The notes under the pieces were generated by a model. It was not told where the DNA came from, did not search any database, and saw nothing but the letters and a program-made list of their open reading frames with translations. The position numbers and the translations under genes are program-made. 64,000 nucleotides of DNA. It comes from Cliona cf. orientalis (lineage: Eukaryota > Porifera > Demospongiae > Clionaida > Clionaidae). How positions within the stretch are numbered: the first letter of the stretch is position 1; each line of letters opens with the position of its first letter. Of this stretch, positions 1 to 11,233 are shown in pieces. The stretch lies in the NCBI GenBank assembly GCA_963930775.1, contig OZ005700.1:6272609-6336608 (forward strand), given 5' to 3'.

Positions 1-411
1 TGGAATGGCCTCTTGTCCACATGCCATCTTATGGAACATGGACTTAGCCGCCAGTCGGACTTGCTTCTCTGTCGACGTGGCATCTGTCATGACCTCCATT
101 TCTCGTACCAATTCACTCGGAAGAACCACTGTAGGGGGGAGGGCAGGAGCAGACTCAAGGAACGATTTCATCCACACGGAAGCATCGTCCACCCCTTTCT
201 CTGAAGCACTGATTATCTTCTTGATTGATTTGGTGAGGATATCTGTATCCTGAAAGCTGGATTGCTCTGCTTGTGAGTACAACTTCAGTCCTTCCCTGTA
301 CGCCTTTCCTCCATCCTCTGCCTCGCTCTCGCGATCGGATGAGATGATAAATCCAGGTTCTTCGATGCCGCTACCCGCAGTTTCACCAACGTTTCGTCTT
401 CTAACTTCCAT
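1..411 (-). CDS. Partial gene, N-terminal 137 residues, wolframin-like (tentative)
   Basis: An open frame runs on the minus strand from an ATG at 411 to the window edge with no stop, giving 137 residues. An in-frame stop lies just upstream (430-432), so this ATG is the first possible start. The protein begins MEVRRRNVGE, has an acidic stretch, then helical Sel1-like segments. The stretch LVREMEVMTDATSTEKQVRL followed by AAKSMFHK resembles the part of wolframin where REVRQLSS...ERAVRKAALVMYWKL is found. In wolframin this region precedes the ER membrane segments, which would lie outside the window. No membrane segment or catalytic motif is visible here. Coding status is fairly safe because the frame is open for the whole length with sensible composition. 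The family call rests on one short remembered alignment and could be wrong. Confidence 0.5.
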   Translation of the reverse strand, partial: MEVRRRNVGETAGSGIEEPGFIISSDRESEAEDGGKAYREGLKLYSQAEQSSFQDTDILTKSIKKIISASEKGVDDASVWMKSFLESAPALPPTVVLPSELVREMEVMTDATSTEKQVRLAAKSMFHKMACGQEAIP

Positions 412-764
412 ATCCAGTCGCTTTATACTTTATCCTCTCTGAATACACCCACGCTTGAGCGCTCTGAACACGGAACTTAAGCTCCAAGACTCCACCTTGC
501 ACTATAGCAAATGAATTATTTGCTGACTCGGCGAATTGTTTTCCCATGTGACTGTCATGTGACCAAGCTTAAAAGACAGGAAACAAGATGGAGGCGCGGA
601 AGAGTGCTGTTTCGGTGGACAACTAGTGCTCTGTATGGTTTCTAAAGAAGAATCCGGGTGAATCCGACAGAACTTCCCCCTTCTAGTCTATGTTATGCTA
701 GCTGACGGTTGCAGATAGTGTTCATTTGAACTGAGCAAGTCAAAGGATCTGCAAGTGGACCAAA
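412..764. promoter_or_regulatory. Shared upstream region of two divergent genes
   Basis: This 353-bp gap separates the minus-strand start at 411 from the plus-strand PP2A B-subunit start at 765, so it must hold both promoters and both 5' UTRs. No TATA box is obvious. The PP2A start codon is embedded in AAAATGGCGGCG, which fits the YY1 consensus (AANATGGCGGC), and a weaker relative, AAGATGGAGGCG, occurs near 586-597. Regulatory function is inferred from position and motif only. Confidence 0.5.
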
Positions 765-3700
765 ATGGCGGCGGGAGGTAAGCTTCAAAGGGAATACGGG
801 AGACAAGTATCTTGCCCACTAGGAGCCTTATTTACGCACTGAATAGATGGAAATTGGAAGGGATTGTCCGAGTGAGCTTTAAACGAGGCTCATACACTCC
901 GTACACTTACAAATTCCGCTCGTTCTGCTGCCCCTCTGGTGCACTTGAGGTGAACCTAGCGGGTTCTGGTGTATAGTACAGCCCCTCACTTAGCCTTTGA
1001 CTTTCTAGGACTCATATCACGTGTAACTACGCTGTAGGTCACTTATGTCCCCAAACTAAGCTTGTGGGCACGTGAGATTTGAATTTTTGCAGCTTGGAGG
1101 GTCTACCAGGCTGGTGTGACATTATGAGCCTAGATTAATAGCCGTGTGGCTCACTGTTTTATTTTATGTTAAGGAGGATGCGGGCCACTTGGAGAAAGGG
1201 AGGGAAGGATAGAATGGTGTGGTTTGGATCATATTCCTGCATTGTTGAGCTACGTAGTTTGCATTTCCTGCATCGGGGTGTGTTTGCTGAGTCAGCTATA
1301 ATATTGTGGAGATGTGTGCACTCCTCATTTTGATGATATGCTCCACTCGTTGTGCTGCAGGTGGAGGAGGAGAGATACCTTGGTGCTTCTCCCAGGTCAA
1401 GGGAACCATAGAAGATGAAGTGGCAGATGGTGAGGACACTGATATGTATTATGTCACCTGCCTAAAAGTGTTCCCCAACCACATCGGGGATAGAAGAAAT
1501 GGTGGCAGGTGTATGGTGAATGGGTGCATGCTACGCAGCACATTTTCATAATTCCTTCTCTCTCCCCCCTCTCTCTCACTAGCTGCCTAGCTAATTTGAT
1601 TACTCTATTAACTGACCATATTCAGCACATCGGGATAGGAATTGCGCTATTGGGTCTGGTAGTTATTTCAGTCACGGAATCTGAAGCTGTCCAAACTGTG
1701 ATCAAATATTCATAAATTCTACTTGCATGTTTCATTTCACATTTAATATGACCTCAGTAGAACTGTCTGTTAGGAATCTTGCGTGTGGGGGCTAGGGCAG
1801 GCACTCTGTAGCCGTTTCAAACTTGCCTAAATTGGGAAAGCCATGTCTCATTTCTGACCTCTGACCTTTCTTCTGAATCTGCTCGCTCAGAAGTATTGTT
1901 TTTTTTTTTAGTTTAGGTGTTCCTAGAGCAGCTAGCCCGGCGCCTCTGTCCACATCGCTTGATCAAAGCTAACTAAAGGGGAACTGTAATTATTGAATGC
2001 TGTCCACTATCAAGCAGTTTAGACACCCTTGGCTCGGCTTAGGTGGGGATTATTTCAGGATTGAGTACAAAGCCCTAAACCTAGGAGGGGCTCTGTGAAA
2101 TAATCAGAAGAGTGTCCTGATCATAATATGCAGTCACCCCCTGTATCATTGATAGCTACCATGCACTTCTTCTCTTCAGAGTCTGTAGCTGTTTGAGGGG
2201 AGTTTGATTTGTTGAATTGGTTGGCTAGCTAGAGCACGTGTGCATGTGGCATTGCTGACCATCTGATTGCGGCCAATGTTTGTATCATTTGCTCTAGCAA
2301 TGCTTCCAATCCCCTCAACAAATTGTCCTGTTGGCATGCTGTGCTGGACAAATTCCTGCCTCTCTCCTCCTCTGATGTTTGCCAGTGAGTGGGCTGCACA
2401 CATTTTTATGATGTGTTATGGCCTGGTGTACTAGTGCTGTAGCATACCTGTTCCATGCACAAGTCATAGCAAGGCTTAGGTGGGTGTTGGGCTTATTTAT
2501 ACTTAGGGAGGTGGGGGGTTCTCTGGAGAAAGTATGTATATGTATCCTAGATAGTGGGACTGTTATCATACTGTACTGCACTCTGTAGAAGAGGTTTGGA
2601 TGTTCTCTGGGATACTAAGTAGCTCTTCCTTTCACTTGTAGAATACAAGGGTTTCCAAGAGCTTTTCACAGATTCCAGTGACTAAGTTTATTGCCACCTT
2701 ATTATGGGGTATTTTTGTGTCTTGAGCTGTATGTAACATAGGAGATTCCCCTGGGGGAGCCCCCCTAATTCTCAGTGGCTGTACCCCTTACCTTCCTGTG
2801 CTTAGGCAAGCAGTGGAAGTTGGTTCTCCCAGGGAGAGTTGATATAGCCGCTTGGAGGGTTTCTTGCGTAATTATGTGGTATGTATCATAAAATTCTAAT
2901 TTCTATCGCTGACTGTGAAGATCATACTGCCCTATAAGCTGTCTGTCACCTTACCATAAAGGAGGGAGAAAAAGTAATGTGTTCAATGGAATACCATAAC
3001 TGGTGTGGAGTATTGCTACATGCCAATACTGTTGAGGCATATGGTGCGTACTGGGTCCAGCCGTGTAACAAATTAATCCAATCTTGTGGATGAAATTGCC
3101 AGTATTCTTTTATAATAATAAAGTTGGAAGACTTGCTAGTCTTGAACTCTACTGTACAGTGAAAGGTGCTCCAGTGTATGTGTAAAGTTAAGTATCTATG
3201 CTTTGTCCAGTAAGGGTGTTTTTATTCATGAGTTGGTCCAGTCCAGCTCAGATGGATGCGGTTGGTTTGTAAAATTAGTGGGCATTCTTGTCATAATTCT
3301 GAAAGTGGCAGTGTCTGTTGTGGTTTAACACTGAATCCCACGAATGGTCACACTGTCAAGTGAAGGGTGTGGGGGGATTACCCCTCCACTTAGGCTGGAC
3401 GCTCCTATTGTGTGATAATTAGCCAGTCTCTTGGCACACTTAGGCTTTTGATGTTGACTGGAGGTTTGCTTTCTGTATTGGTGAGATGAGGGAGAGGGAA
3501 GCGAAGAGGAAGTAGGGAAGGGAGGGAGAAGAGAGAGATAGAAGAAGGGAGATAGAGAGAGAGAGAGGATAGATACCCTGTGTTTAACTACATGTATTTC
3601 CTATTTTTCTATGCTCAGCTGACATTATTTCGACGGTTGAGTTCAACCACGACGGGGAGTTCTTGGCTACGGGTGACAAGGGTGGACGTGTGGTCATCTT

Positions 3701-6700
3701 TCAGAGGGACGGCACAAAGATGCGGGTAAGGGGCACTGCTGAACAAGGTATTCAGTCCCTATGTGTACAGACAGGGTGGTACTTGGAGCCTCATTAACCC
3801 TCGGCGCATGCGCGAGGGTTACTGTAGTCGTTCTGTGTGTGTGTCTGTCAGTCTGTCTGTCTGTTAACTCGCTAACTGCTACATACCTTGTTTGCGAGTC
3901 TCAAGCACGGTGTTATGAGACTCTTTATGGCGTTTCAAACGCATGGATTGTGTGTATTTCGCTGAAGACGCTTTGTTCTCCAGTTCTGGCGACATTTGCT
4001 CAGGACCGCTAAGCTTCTTGACTTTCCTGCCAATGCACTCGTTGATCTATGCAGTGTTCTCCCCAAGCTAAATTCAAGGCATGATGGGAGGGCATAGTTT
4101 GGGTGGAGCCTGTGGCCACATCAAAGCACATAGATTATTCCTATTCCCACACCAAAGGAAACTCTGTACTGAGCCGACATGCCTTAGGTATGCTAGGGAG
4201 AACACTGTGTATGTATGTGCAGATGTGTGCATGATTAGTTTTAGATGACGAGCCTTTTACATGTACATTTGTACATCTATAAGGAAAGCGTCGACTCATT
4301 TCTAGTTCTCTCGTTGCAAACTAAAAGCATTGGGGAAGCATATCATCTTACCTATTCCACAGCCATTAATGTTGATCATTTTCAATTTAGTCAGTGCATC
4401 CAACGAGTACAGTGTCCGTCCAAGAGTGTGTACTCTTGGTGTATCTTAATATTATGGAGTCATGTGTGGACCTCAAAACATGGTAGGGTTGAATCTGGAG
4501 GGGGCATCACCTGGGATTCCCCCTACAGAGCAAGTTACCTTTTAGCAGGTTTGGTATTGAGAAACATTAGGATTATAATCCCCCATTCCCCAAGTATGGT
4601 CATTACCCCTTCTGTATTAAGGCAATGATGGAATTTCTCTCAGTTTTTGAACACAGCTTGTTTCCAGTATTGTACAGTGTTAGCTGTCCTAATAGTTGCA
4701 AGAGGAATCCTCGCTTGGTGGGTGTCCTTTGATGAGCGAGACTCAGTTCCCTTGGTAGCGGATTCCTTGGGGCAGAGTAGAGCAGTTCTGTACAGCCTCT
4801 GTTCATGTTCATTCCCTTTGATGTTGTCCGTGAGAGTCCAGAGAATCTTAAGAACCTTCAATTGTTGACCAAAGTGGATAAAAGTAACTCTCAGTCTCTA
4901 GATTTCGTGAAAACCATTGTCCCTCCATTGGATCCTTTTATAAGGAAATAATAATTATTGAACTTTCCACTGTGTAGTAGTGTACATGTACATGTATATT
5001 GTTGCATAGTAAAATTGCATCTCTCTCTCTTACACACACATACACACACATTGCAGGGAGCGAGGCCAGTAGTTGTATCACCACCAGTCTTTAGATGTGA
5101 CTATAATGTCTACAGCACATTTCAGAGTCACGAGCCAGAGTTTGACTACCTCAAAAGTTTAGAGATAGAAGAGAAAATCAACCAAATCTGCTGGGTGAAG
5201 CAATCAGGCTCTTCACTATTCCTACTGACCACCAATGGTGAGGCACACACTCACTGATGACACACACATGCATACACGTACATGCACTCACTCACTGATG
5301 ACACACACACGCACTGACACACATACTCTTAATTCACTCACTCACCCACACACATATTCTCTCATCCACTCCTACACACACAGGTACACGTGCAGACTCA
5401 CACACACACACCTCCCCTGCCATGCTAGTGTCCCTCAGTGCTTGGTTGGTTGGTTGGGGAGACTTCCTGTGTAGTCGCTGGCCGGGCTATATTGAGGCTT
5501 TCACTTCCTACCCCTGTATTATCATTTGATTATCTAGAGCTTCCCCCCCTAAATACCCTCTTCCTAGTGCAATAGTTCTCAAGTGTCATGGTTGTGCACA
5601 GTCATGATTTTGCTTAGTTTCTGATCACGGTCGAGAAAAAGGATGACTTGAAGCAAATTGGTTGAATTCCTTGCATAAATTATATTAGTGGGAGATTTCT
5701 ATCAGGCTGATAAACACAGAAATCTGTGTTGCTGTAACAGATGCCATGTTAGTTTCTTGCCAAGTTTCATGAAGTCAGGGGGAGGGGGAGGGAGATAATG
5801 AATGTACTACAGTGTGTAGAGTGCTACTCTCCCCCACCCCCCTGACTCATGAAACTGATACACACATGCACATGCATACCTACATGTACATAACTGCTTC
5901 AAAACCTGTAGTCAGATGAATAGTGTGAACATTCCGCTGGTTTAATGGAATATTACTGCCCACTACCCACCTGCTCGCACACATGGCTTGTCATATTTAT
6001 GGCTTGCCAGCCTACTGCAGTATATGAGCCTACATTCCTTAAATGCCGGTGCTGGAGTGATGCATGTCCTGGTAGTGTAGGCTGGTTACTCATCTGTTCC
6101 CTTACTCTCATGGCTACTAGTGGTACATGTGTATAGCTATATATAGCCCTCTGGGCACGGCAGGCTTCCTAATCTGTAGTGCAATTAGCCAGGGGTCTCC
6201 TCAGTATCTATGTTGCGTGTGGTGGATGGTTATGTCACTACACACACTGGACTGGTGGCTGGCACTCCTTATCAAGTCTGTGGCCTAATCTCACTCTGTC
6301 AGGGGACGTTGGCTTCACTTGTTACAGTGCTAACCTTTTTAGGCCGGCAAATATAACCATTGGGTTATGGGTCTATAAGCCTTTTGTGCGGTTGGTAGAA
6401 ATACCTGTAGTATGGAAGCTGAGTGTAGCTGCTCTGAATCTCTTTAGTATGGAGAGCTCTCGGAGTCCCAACACTATTGGAGGACTGAGGGCCTCCCGTA
6501 TCTTTTAATACTGTTCCTATCCTGTGTATGGTGTTGAGGTTTTGAGTGTGGCCATATTTGAGTATGCTTCATTCATGCATACATCAGCTGGTATGCTCCT
6601 GCTGAATTTGTTTGTCCAGTGGTGATTCAGTGGCCCCAGGGGAAAAGGCCGCCTGCCTAGCCTTGTTTGATGGGAAGTTGATCCTTCCTCAGCTGGCCAT

Positions 6701-9700
6701 ACTCTAGATAAACTTGTTTATAAAGTAGTTGGGTATCATTGTCACCCAACTAGGTACAGGTGTTTAAGAGGCTTACCTTCGGTTCTATAAACCAATCTGT
6801 GGCAAATCAAAAACTACACTTTATGGCTGCACGCGTACATCTTGCTATCTATAATGCAATGAAGTTCCCTTCTCTGGGTTAGATATTCCCATCTGGATAT
6901 TCCAGTAATCGATTAAGTATTCGTAGATTTGGAGAGTGTATTAGGTAGACAGGAAAGAGGGGCATGTACATTGTATATGTGTGATGGGGGGGGACCTATA
7001 ACCATACCCTTCATACTATTCTCTTTATTCCACTACATTTGCAGATAAGACAGTGAAGCTATGGAAGATCTCTGAGCGATGCCGGAGATACTCCAACCTG
7101 AACACAGTGACGGACGATGGCATGGTGAGGGAGGAGGACTCCATCACAGCACTTAAAGTGCCCGTCAAAGTGGCCGACGATATATCTATAGAGGCTATGC
7201 CAAGAAGAATATTTGCCAATGCTCACACTTACCATATTAACTCCATCTCAGTAAATAGTGACGGCTGCACCTACCTCTCGGCAGATGACCTTAGAGTTAA
7301 CCTTTGGGACCTGGAGAGAACAGACCAGAGTTTTAGTATCCTTGATGACTTAAAATTTGTCACTTTTTTTCTGTCCACACTTTCCCTTTCACACCCATCT
7401 CCCTTCTCTTCTCCTCCCTCCCATTTCCTATTTCCTTTCTCTTCTTTCTCCTCCCCTTTCTCTTTAATCCTCTCTCTTTCTCTCTCCTCCCCTCGCCTGT
7501 CTCTTTCACCTCCCTCACCTCTCTCTCTCTCACCCCAAAGTCTTTCTTCTCCACCCCTCCATCTCTCCTGTCTTCCTTAACCTTCCCTCTCAGACATTGT
7601 TGATATCAAGCCTGCCAACATGGAAGAGCTGACAGAGGTTATAACAGCGGCAGTGTTTCATCCAGTCAAGTGTAACGAGTTCATCTACAGTAGCAGTAAA
7701 GGTACCATCAGACTATGCGACATGAGAGAAAATGCTCTCTGTGATGAGCATGCAAAATGTGAGTCCAGTATCATATATGCACGTATCTATTGTATGTTAG
7801 GAAATTTTGGTGAGGTTATAACTTGGTAATTTGTGAACGTTTTGAAGAAATTTAATGCATCTGTAACACTGAGCATTCAGCTTGCCAAGGTTAATTGCTA
7901 ATACCAAATGAGAGCTATTATCTTAATGCTCGCTAAAGTTACCTGGTGTACTGGGCATATAAGGTAGAGGAAAATGCAAGGAGAAAATGAATACCCTTTC
8001 TAGGTAAAAGGAGTAGGGAAGCCACTGTGTGATTGGATGGGGCCGCTATTGTGGTTTGAAGTTGAAGTGCATGGGTGCTGTGTGTGGGGGTGTGTAGTGT
8101 AGCGATGCATTTGTGGATTGTATTTCCTACCCGAGTGTAATTGAATTAGTACAGTGTCCCGATATTGTACATGTGGTCGTGGGATATACTGCTGTGATGA
8201 CTCCACATACTTCTAGCTACGTGTGCTGCTTACATGCATCTTCTTGCCTCTCTCTCTCCCTTCCTCCCTCCCTCTCTCTCCCCATCCCTCCCTCCCTCCC
8301 CCCCTCTCTCTCCTCCAGTATTTGAGGAGCCTGAAGACCCCAGCAGTCGTTCATTCTTCTCTGAAATCATTGCCTCAATATCTGACGTCAAATTCAGCCA
8401 CAGCGGTCGGTATATTCTCTCAAGAGACTACCTCACAGTCAAGGTTAGTTTTGGGATCATGCCATACATGTAGGTGCTGGTTTGCACTGGTCAGTATGTT
8501 TGAGAGGTAACATCCTTCCTGGTCTCACACTGTAATATTCAGTAATCAGTGTACTAGCCATCTACGCAGCTTAGACTTATTGTGTGTTCATAGTGTGTAA
8601 TGTAATGCACAGCAGAAATCTATTCCTGATCACCATTTGTAGCAAGCTTTCTTGACTCCAAGTGCATACATGCAAAGTGTAATTTTATTGATGATCTCTA
8701 CCTATCCATCAAGCCTTACATGGACCTGTTTGGTAAAGGGTGGTCAGACATCGATGATCCAGCCCGCCCGTGTGTTTCATCTATGTAGCTTTGGTCAGCT
8801 AGCTAGCTGGAATTCTGGAACAATTGTTGCCATAGTAGTAGTTAGGAGTTGGGGGTGAGATGAGTAGAATACCTCTAAGCTTGATTGGTCTTGCTAATTG
8901 GCCTAATGTCCAGACATTGTCCTCTCTTGACGGCAGAGCATGAATTGCCAGGTCTTCTAATTCACAGCGGCGCCACTGCATTGATTTGCCTGTTGTCCCA
9001 TGACTAAAATACAAATTACTAGTTGGATCATCCAATGGATAGATATGTAATTTGGTGGTAGTTCTACACGATACTACACAGGGCCTGTACCCTTGCTGTA
9101 CCTGTACAGTGCATGTGTCATGTTCTTCAATTGACCGTACTGATGTGTACATAATCCACAAGCGCACAGCAGGTATTGGTAGTGAAGGGCTGAGGGAAAG
9201 AAAGGCTAACAGTAGTAGTCTAGGGGTAGGGTACCTCAGTAGAGCAGGACTTGTGGGGAGCATGTAGGATTGTAGTATTCCTCAATTTTTTTGTTCACTT
9301 ATTGCCTCTCTCTCATTGACACACACCTCACCTCCTACATAGGTATGGGATGTGAACATGGACTCTCGGCCTGTAGAGGTCTACACTGTCCATGACTATC
9401 TACGGAGTAGGCTCTGCTCTCTTTATGAGAATGATAGCATCTTCGACAGATTTGAGTGTGGCTGGAATGGAGATGACTCGTATCCTTACATGCCAAATAT
9501 AGTGTGTAGAGGTGTATGTGTGCATGAGTGGTTTGTGTGTGAGTGTGATCCTATCTAGCTAATGTTGCCTATTCAATGGCAAGCTTCCTTTAGATGGTGT
9601 GTATAAGATGGGATGATCTGGTGTACCTGGTTAGGGAGAAGGCCATACAGCCTTTGAGAGCTATAAATTCATGATTAAATATTGCTATAACTGTAATATG

Positions 9701-10474
9701 GCTAGCAGTATCATATCGCCGATTACTACCTGTATCTATTTCATATGATTTAGTATCTCCGAAAACACTATAATACTGTCCTCTGTGTGGTTGTCATACA
9801 GAGTGAGCCTTGTGACATTCCTTGGTCGATGAACTGTTAAAGACTATGGAACCTTTTGTCTAAAAAATCAATTAGCGTGTTGTCCGTTTTATACTGGCCC
9901 ATTGGGCACGGGTAGGTATAGAGAGGTCAAGGAATGTAGAAGATTGTCTATATATGTGAGTACCACTCAGCTTGCGTAGAGAGAGACGGAGTGTTTTGCG
10001 TAGTGATGTATTGGACTACCTGCTACTGACACCTCGCTATTGAATTATCTACATAGATTTCTGTGTGTAAAATGCTTGGTTTCGTTGAATGAGTGGTTTG
10101 TGTTGGTATGCAAGAGATGTAGGGTATGAGGGAAGAAACAAGTTGCTCTCAAACAGTCTACTAATTGCCCTTGACTCTTGCAAACCCCCGACAGGAAACT
10201 CATAACAGGCACCTACAACAACTTCTTCCGCATTTTTGACCGCTCTGGACAGAACGACTACTGCTACGAGGCGTCACGTGACATGACGACGCTCGGCCAG
10301 ATCCTCCGGCACAAGAAAGTCACACAGACAGCAAAACGAAAACGGGATGAAGTGAGTGTAGAGCACCTGGACTTCAACAGAAAGATCCTCCACGCTGCAT
10401 GGCACCCTAGGGACAATATTCTCGCAATAGCGGCAACAAACAATTTGTATCTCTTTCATGAGCAACAGCCCTGA
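765..10474 (+). CDS. PPP2R2: PP2A regulatory subunit B (B55/PR55), WD40 beta-propeller
   Basis: Nine exons: 765-777, 1361-1429, 3619-3725, 5057-5237, 7045-7335, 7594-7758, 8319-8443, 9343-9479, 10195-10474. All junctions are GT-AG, phases match, and the total of 1368 nt encodes 455 residues, close to human B55 length. Family landmarks appear in order: [127 protein letters not shown] and a final AATNNLYLF. The subunit is a seven-bladed propeller that targets the PP2A A/C core to substrates in cell-cycle and signalling control. The family has several vertebrate paralogues (A-D); this copy cannot be assigned to one. The first coding exon is only 13 nt, ending in phase 1, and is supported by the MAAGGG start that resembles MAGAGGG in vertebrates. 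Confidence 0.97.
3793..3990 (+). repeat. Dispersed repeat family R1, copy 1 (PPP2R2 intron 3)
   Basis: It begins TTAACCCTCGGCGCATGCGC, passes through a TGTCTG-rich tract and contains GCTACATACCTTGTTT. A second copy with the same order of blocks is at 53622-53830. The start is a near palindrome around GCATGCGC. No coding capacity is seen, so it is probably a non-autonomous element. Ends are approximate. Confidence 0.6.
7373..7592 (+). repeat. Polypyrimidine tract filling PPP2R2 intron 5
   Basis: About 210 bp of almost pure C/T (TCTC, CCTC and TTTC units) run up to the acceptor of exon 6. It is low-complexity sequence. The open frames that cross it are composition artefacts. A long tract of this kind is compatible with the adjoining 3' splice site. 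Confidence 0.8.
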
Positions 10475-11233
10475 TTGGTCGAACCAAAACGCTTACCATA
10501 ATACCTTACAGTTTATCGGTGCTTTTTTTAGAGGCTTACAAGAGACTCGCATGTGGCGGGGCTGTTAGCTAGCAAGATTAATAAATAGAATTTTGTTTTT
10601 TTTTTCTTCCATTATTTGCTACCAATGTTAGGTAATGAATCACCTTCTGTTCTTCTTGGGTCCTTTTTTTTGTTTTTGACATGTAGCAATTGTAATAATA
10701 ATATTATTATATATCTTTTGTGCCATCACACTATTATTAAATATTATATTGTGGTATTGTATTAGTAGCAAGTAAAATTATATTATAGATCTTATTTATG
10801 ATGTTCTGTCAGTTTTCTGTGTATTGTATGGAGACATGACATGGTACAATGCGTATTATACACGTTGGAATACATGATATAACCATATTTGGTCAAACAG
10901 GCAATACAAGGTACAGTTCAAGGATGCACCTGTGTTCTCTAAGTATGCAGTGCATCAAATATTAGCCTAGATCATATGATAGATGGAACTTGAGGGACGA
11001 GGCTACAGAATTATCACTACAAGAATTCTTTTTTGTGCAACTCAAACACAACGTGCATAATAATAATACATGTGTACACAGTAAAATCAGCTGGAGTATG
11101 TAATAAGGGAACATTGATTGACATGTATGTGTATACACAACCTGACTAAAAAGTGGAGCACTAATAAACTATACAGTAGATATGTATGACATGATGCCAT
11201 GGCCAGTTGCACATACATGTGCACTGCAGTGTG
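10475..11233. other. Convergent intergenic region
   Basis: This region lies between the 3' end of PPP2R2 (plus) and the stop of the pseudokinase gene (minus), so it holds both 3' UTRs. It is AT-rich with ATTATTATTATA runs around 10700-10750. Apart from the AATAAA listed separately, no gene or clear element is seen. Confidence 0.6.
10580..10585 (+). terminator. Poly(A) signal AATAAA of PPP2R2
   Basis: AATAAA lies 106 bp after the PPP2R2 stop codon and is followed by T-rich sequence. It is the first canonical hexamer downstream of the gene. Confidence 0.6.

Noticed and set aside
5018-5054. CACACA run as a regulatory element
   Set aside because: Simple microsatellite next to an acceptor site; nothing more can be supported.
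5235-5474. Thr/His-rich plus-strand frame
   Set aside because: It arises from a CACACA/CTCACT microsatellite at the start of PPP2R2 intron 4.
7360-7580. Ser/Pro- and Lys/Arg-rich frames on both strands
   Set aside because: These are composition artefacts of the polypyrimidine tract in PPP2R2 intron 5; splice phases fit the intron exactly.
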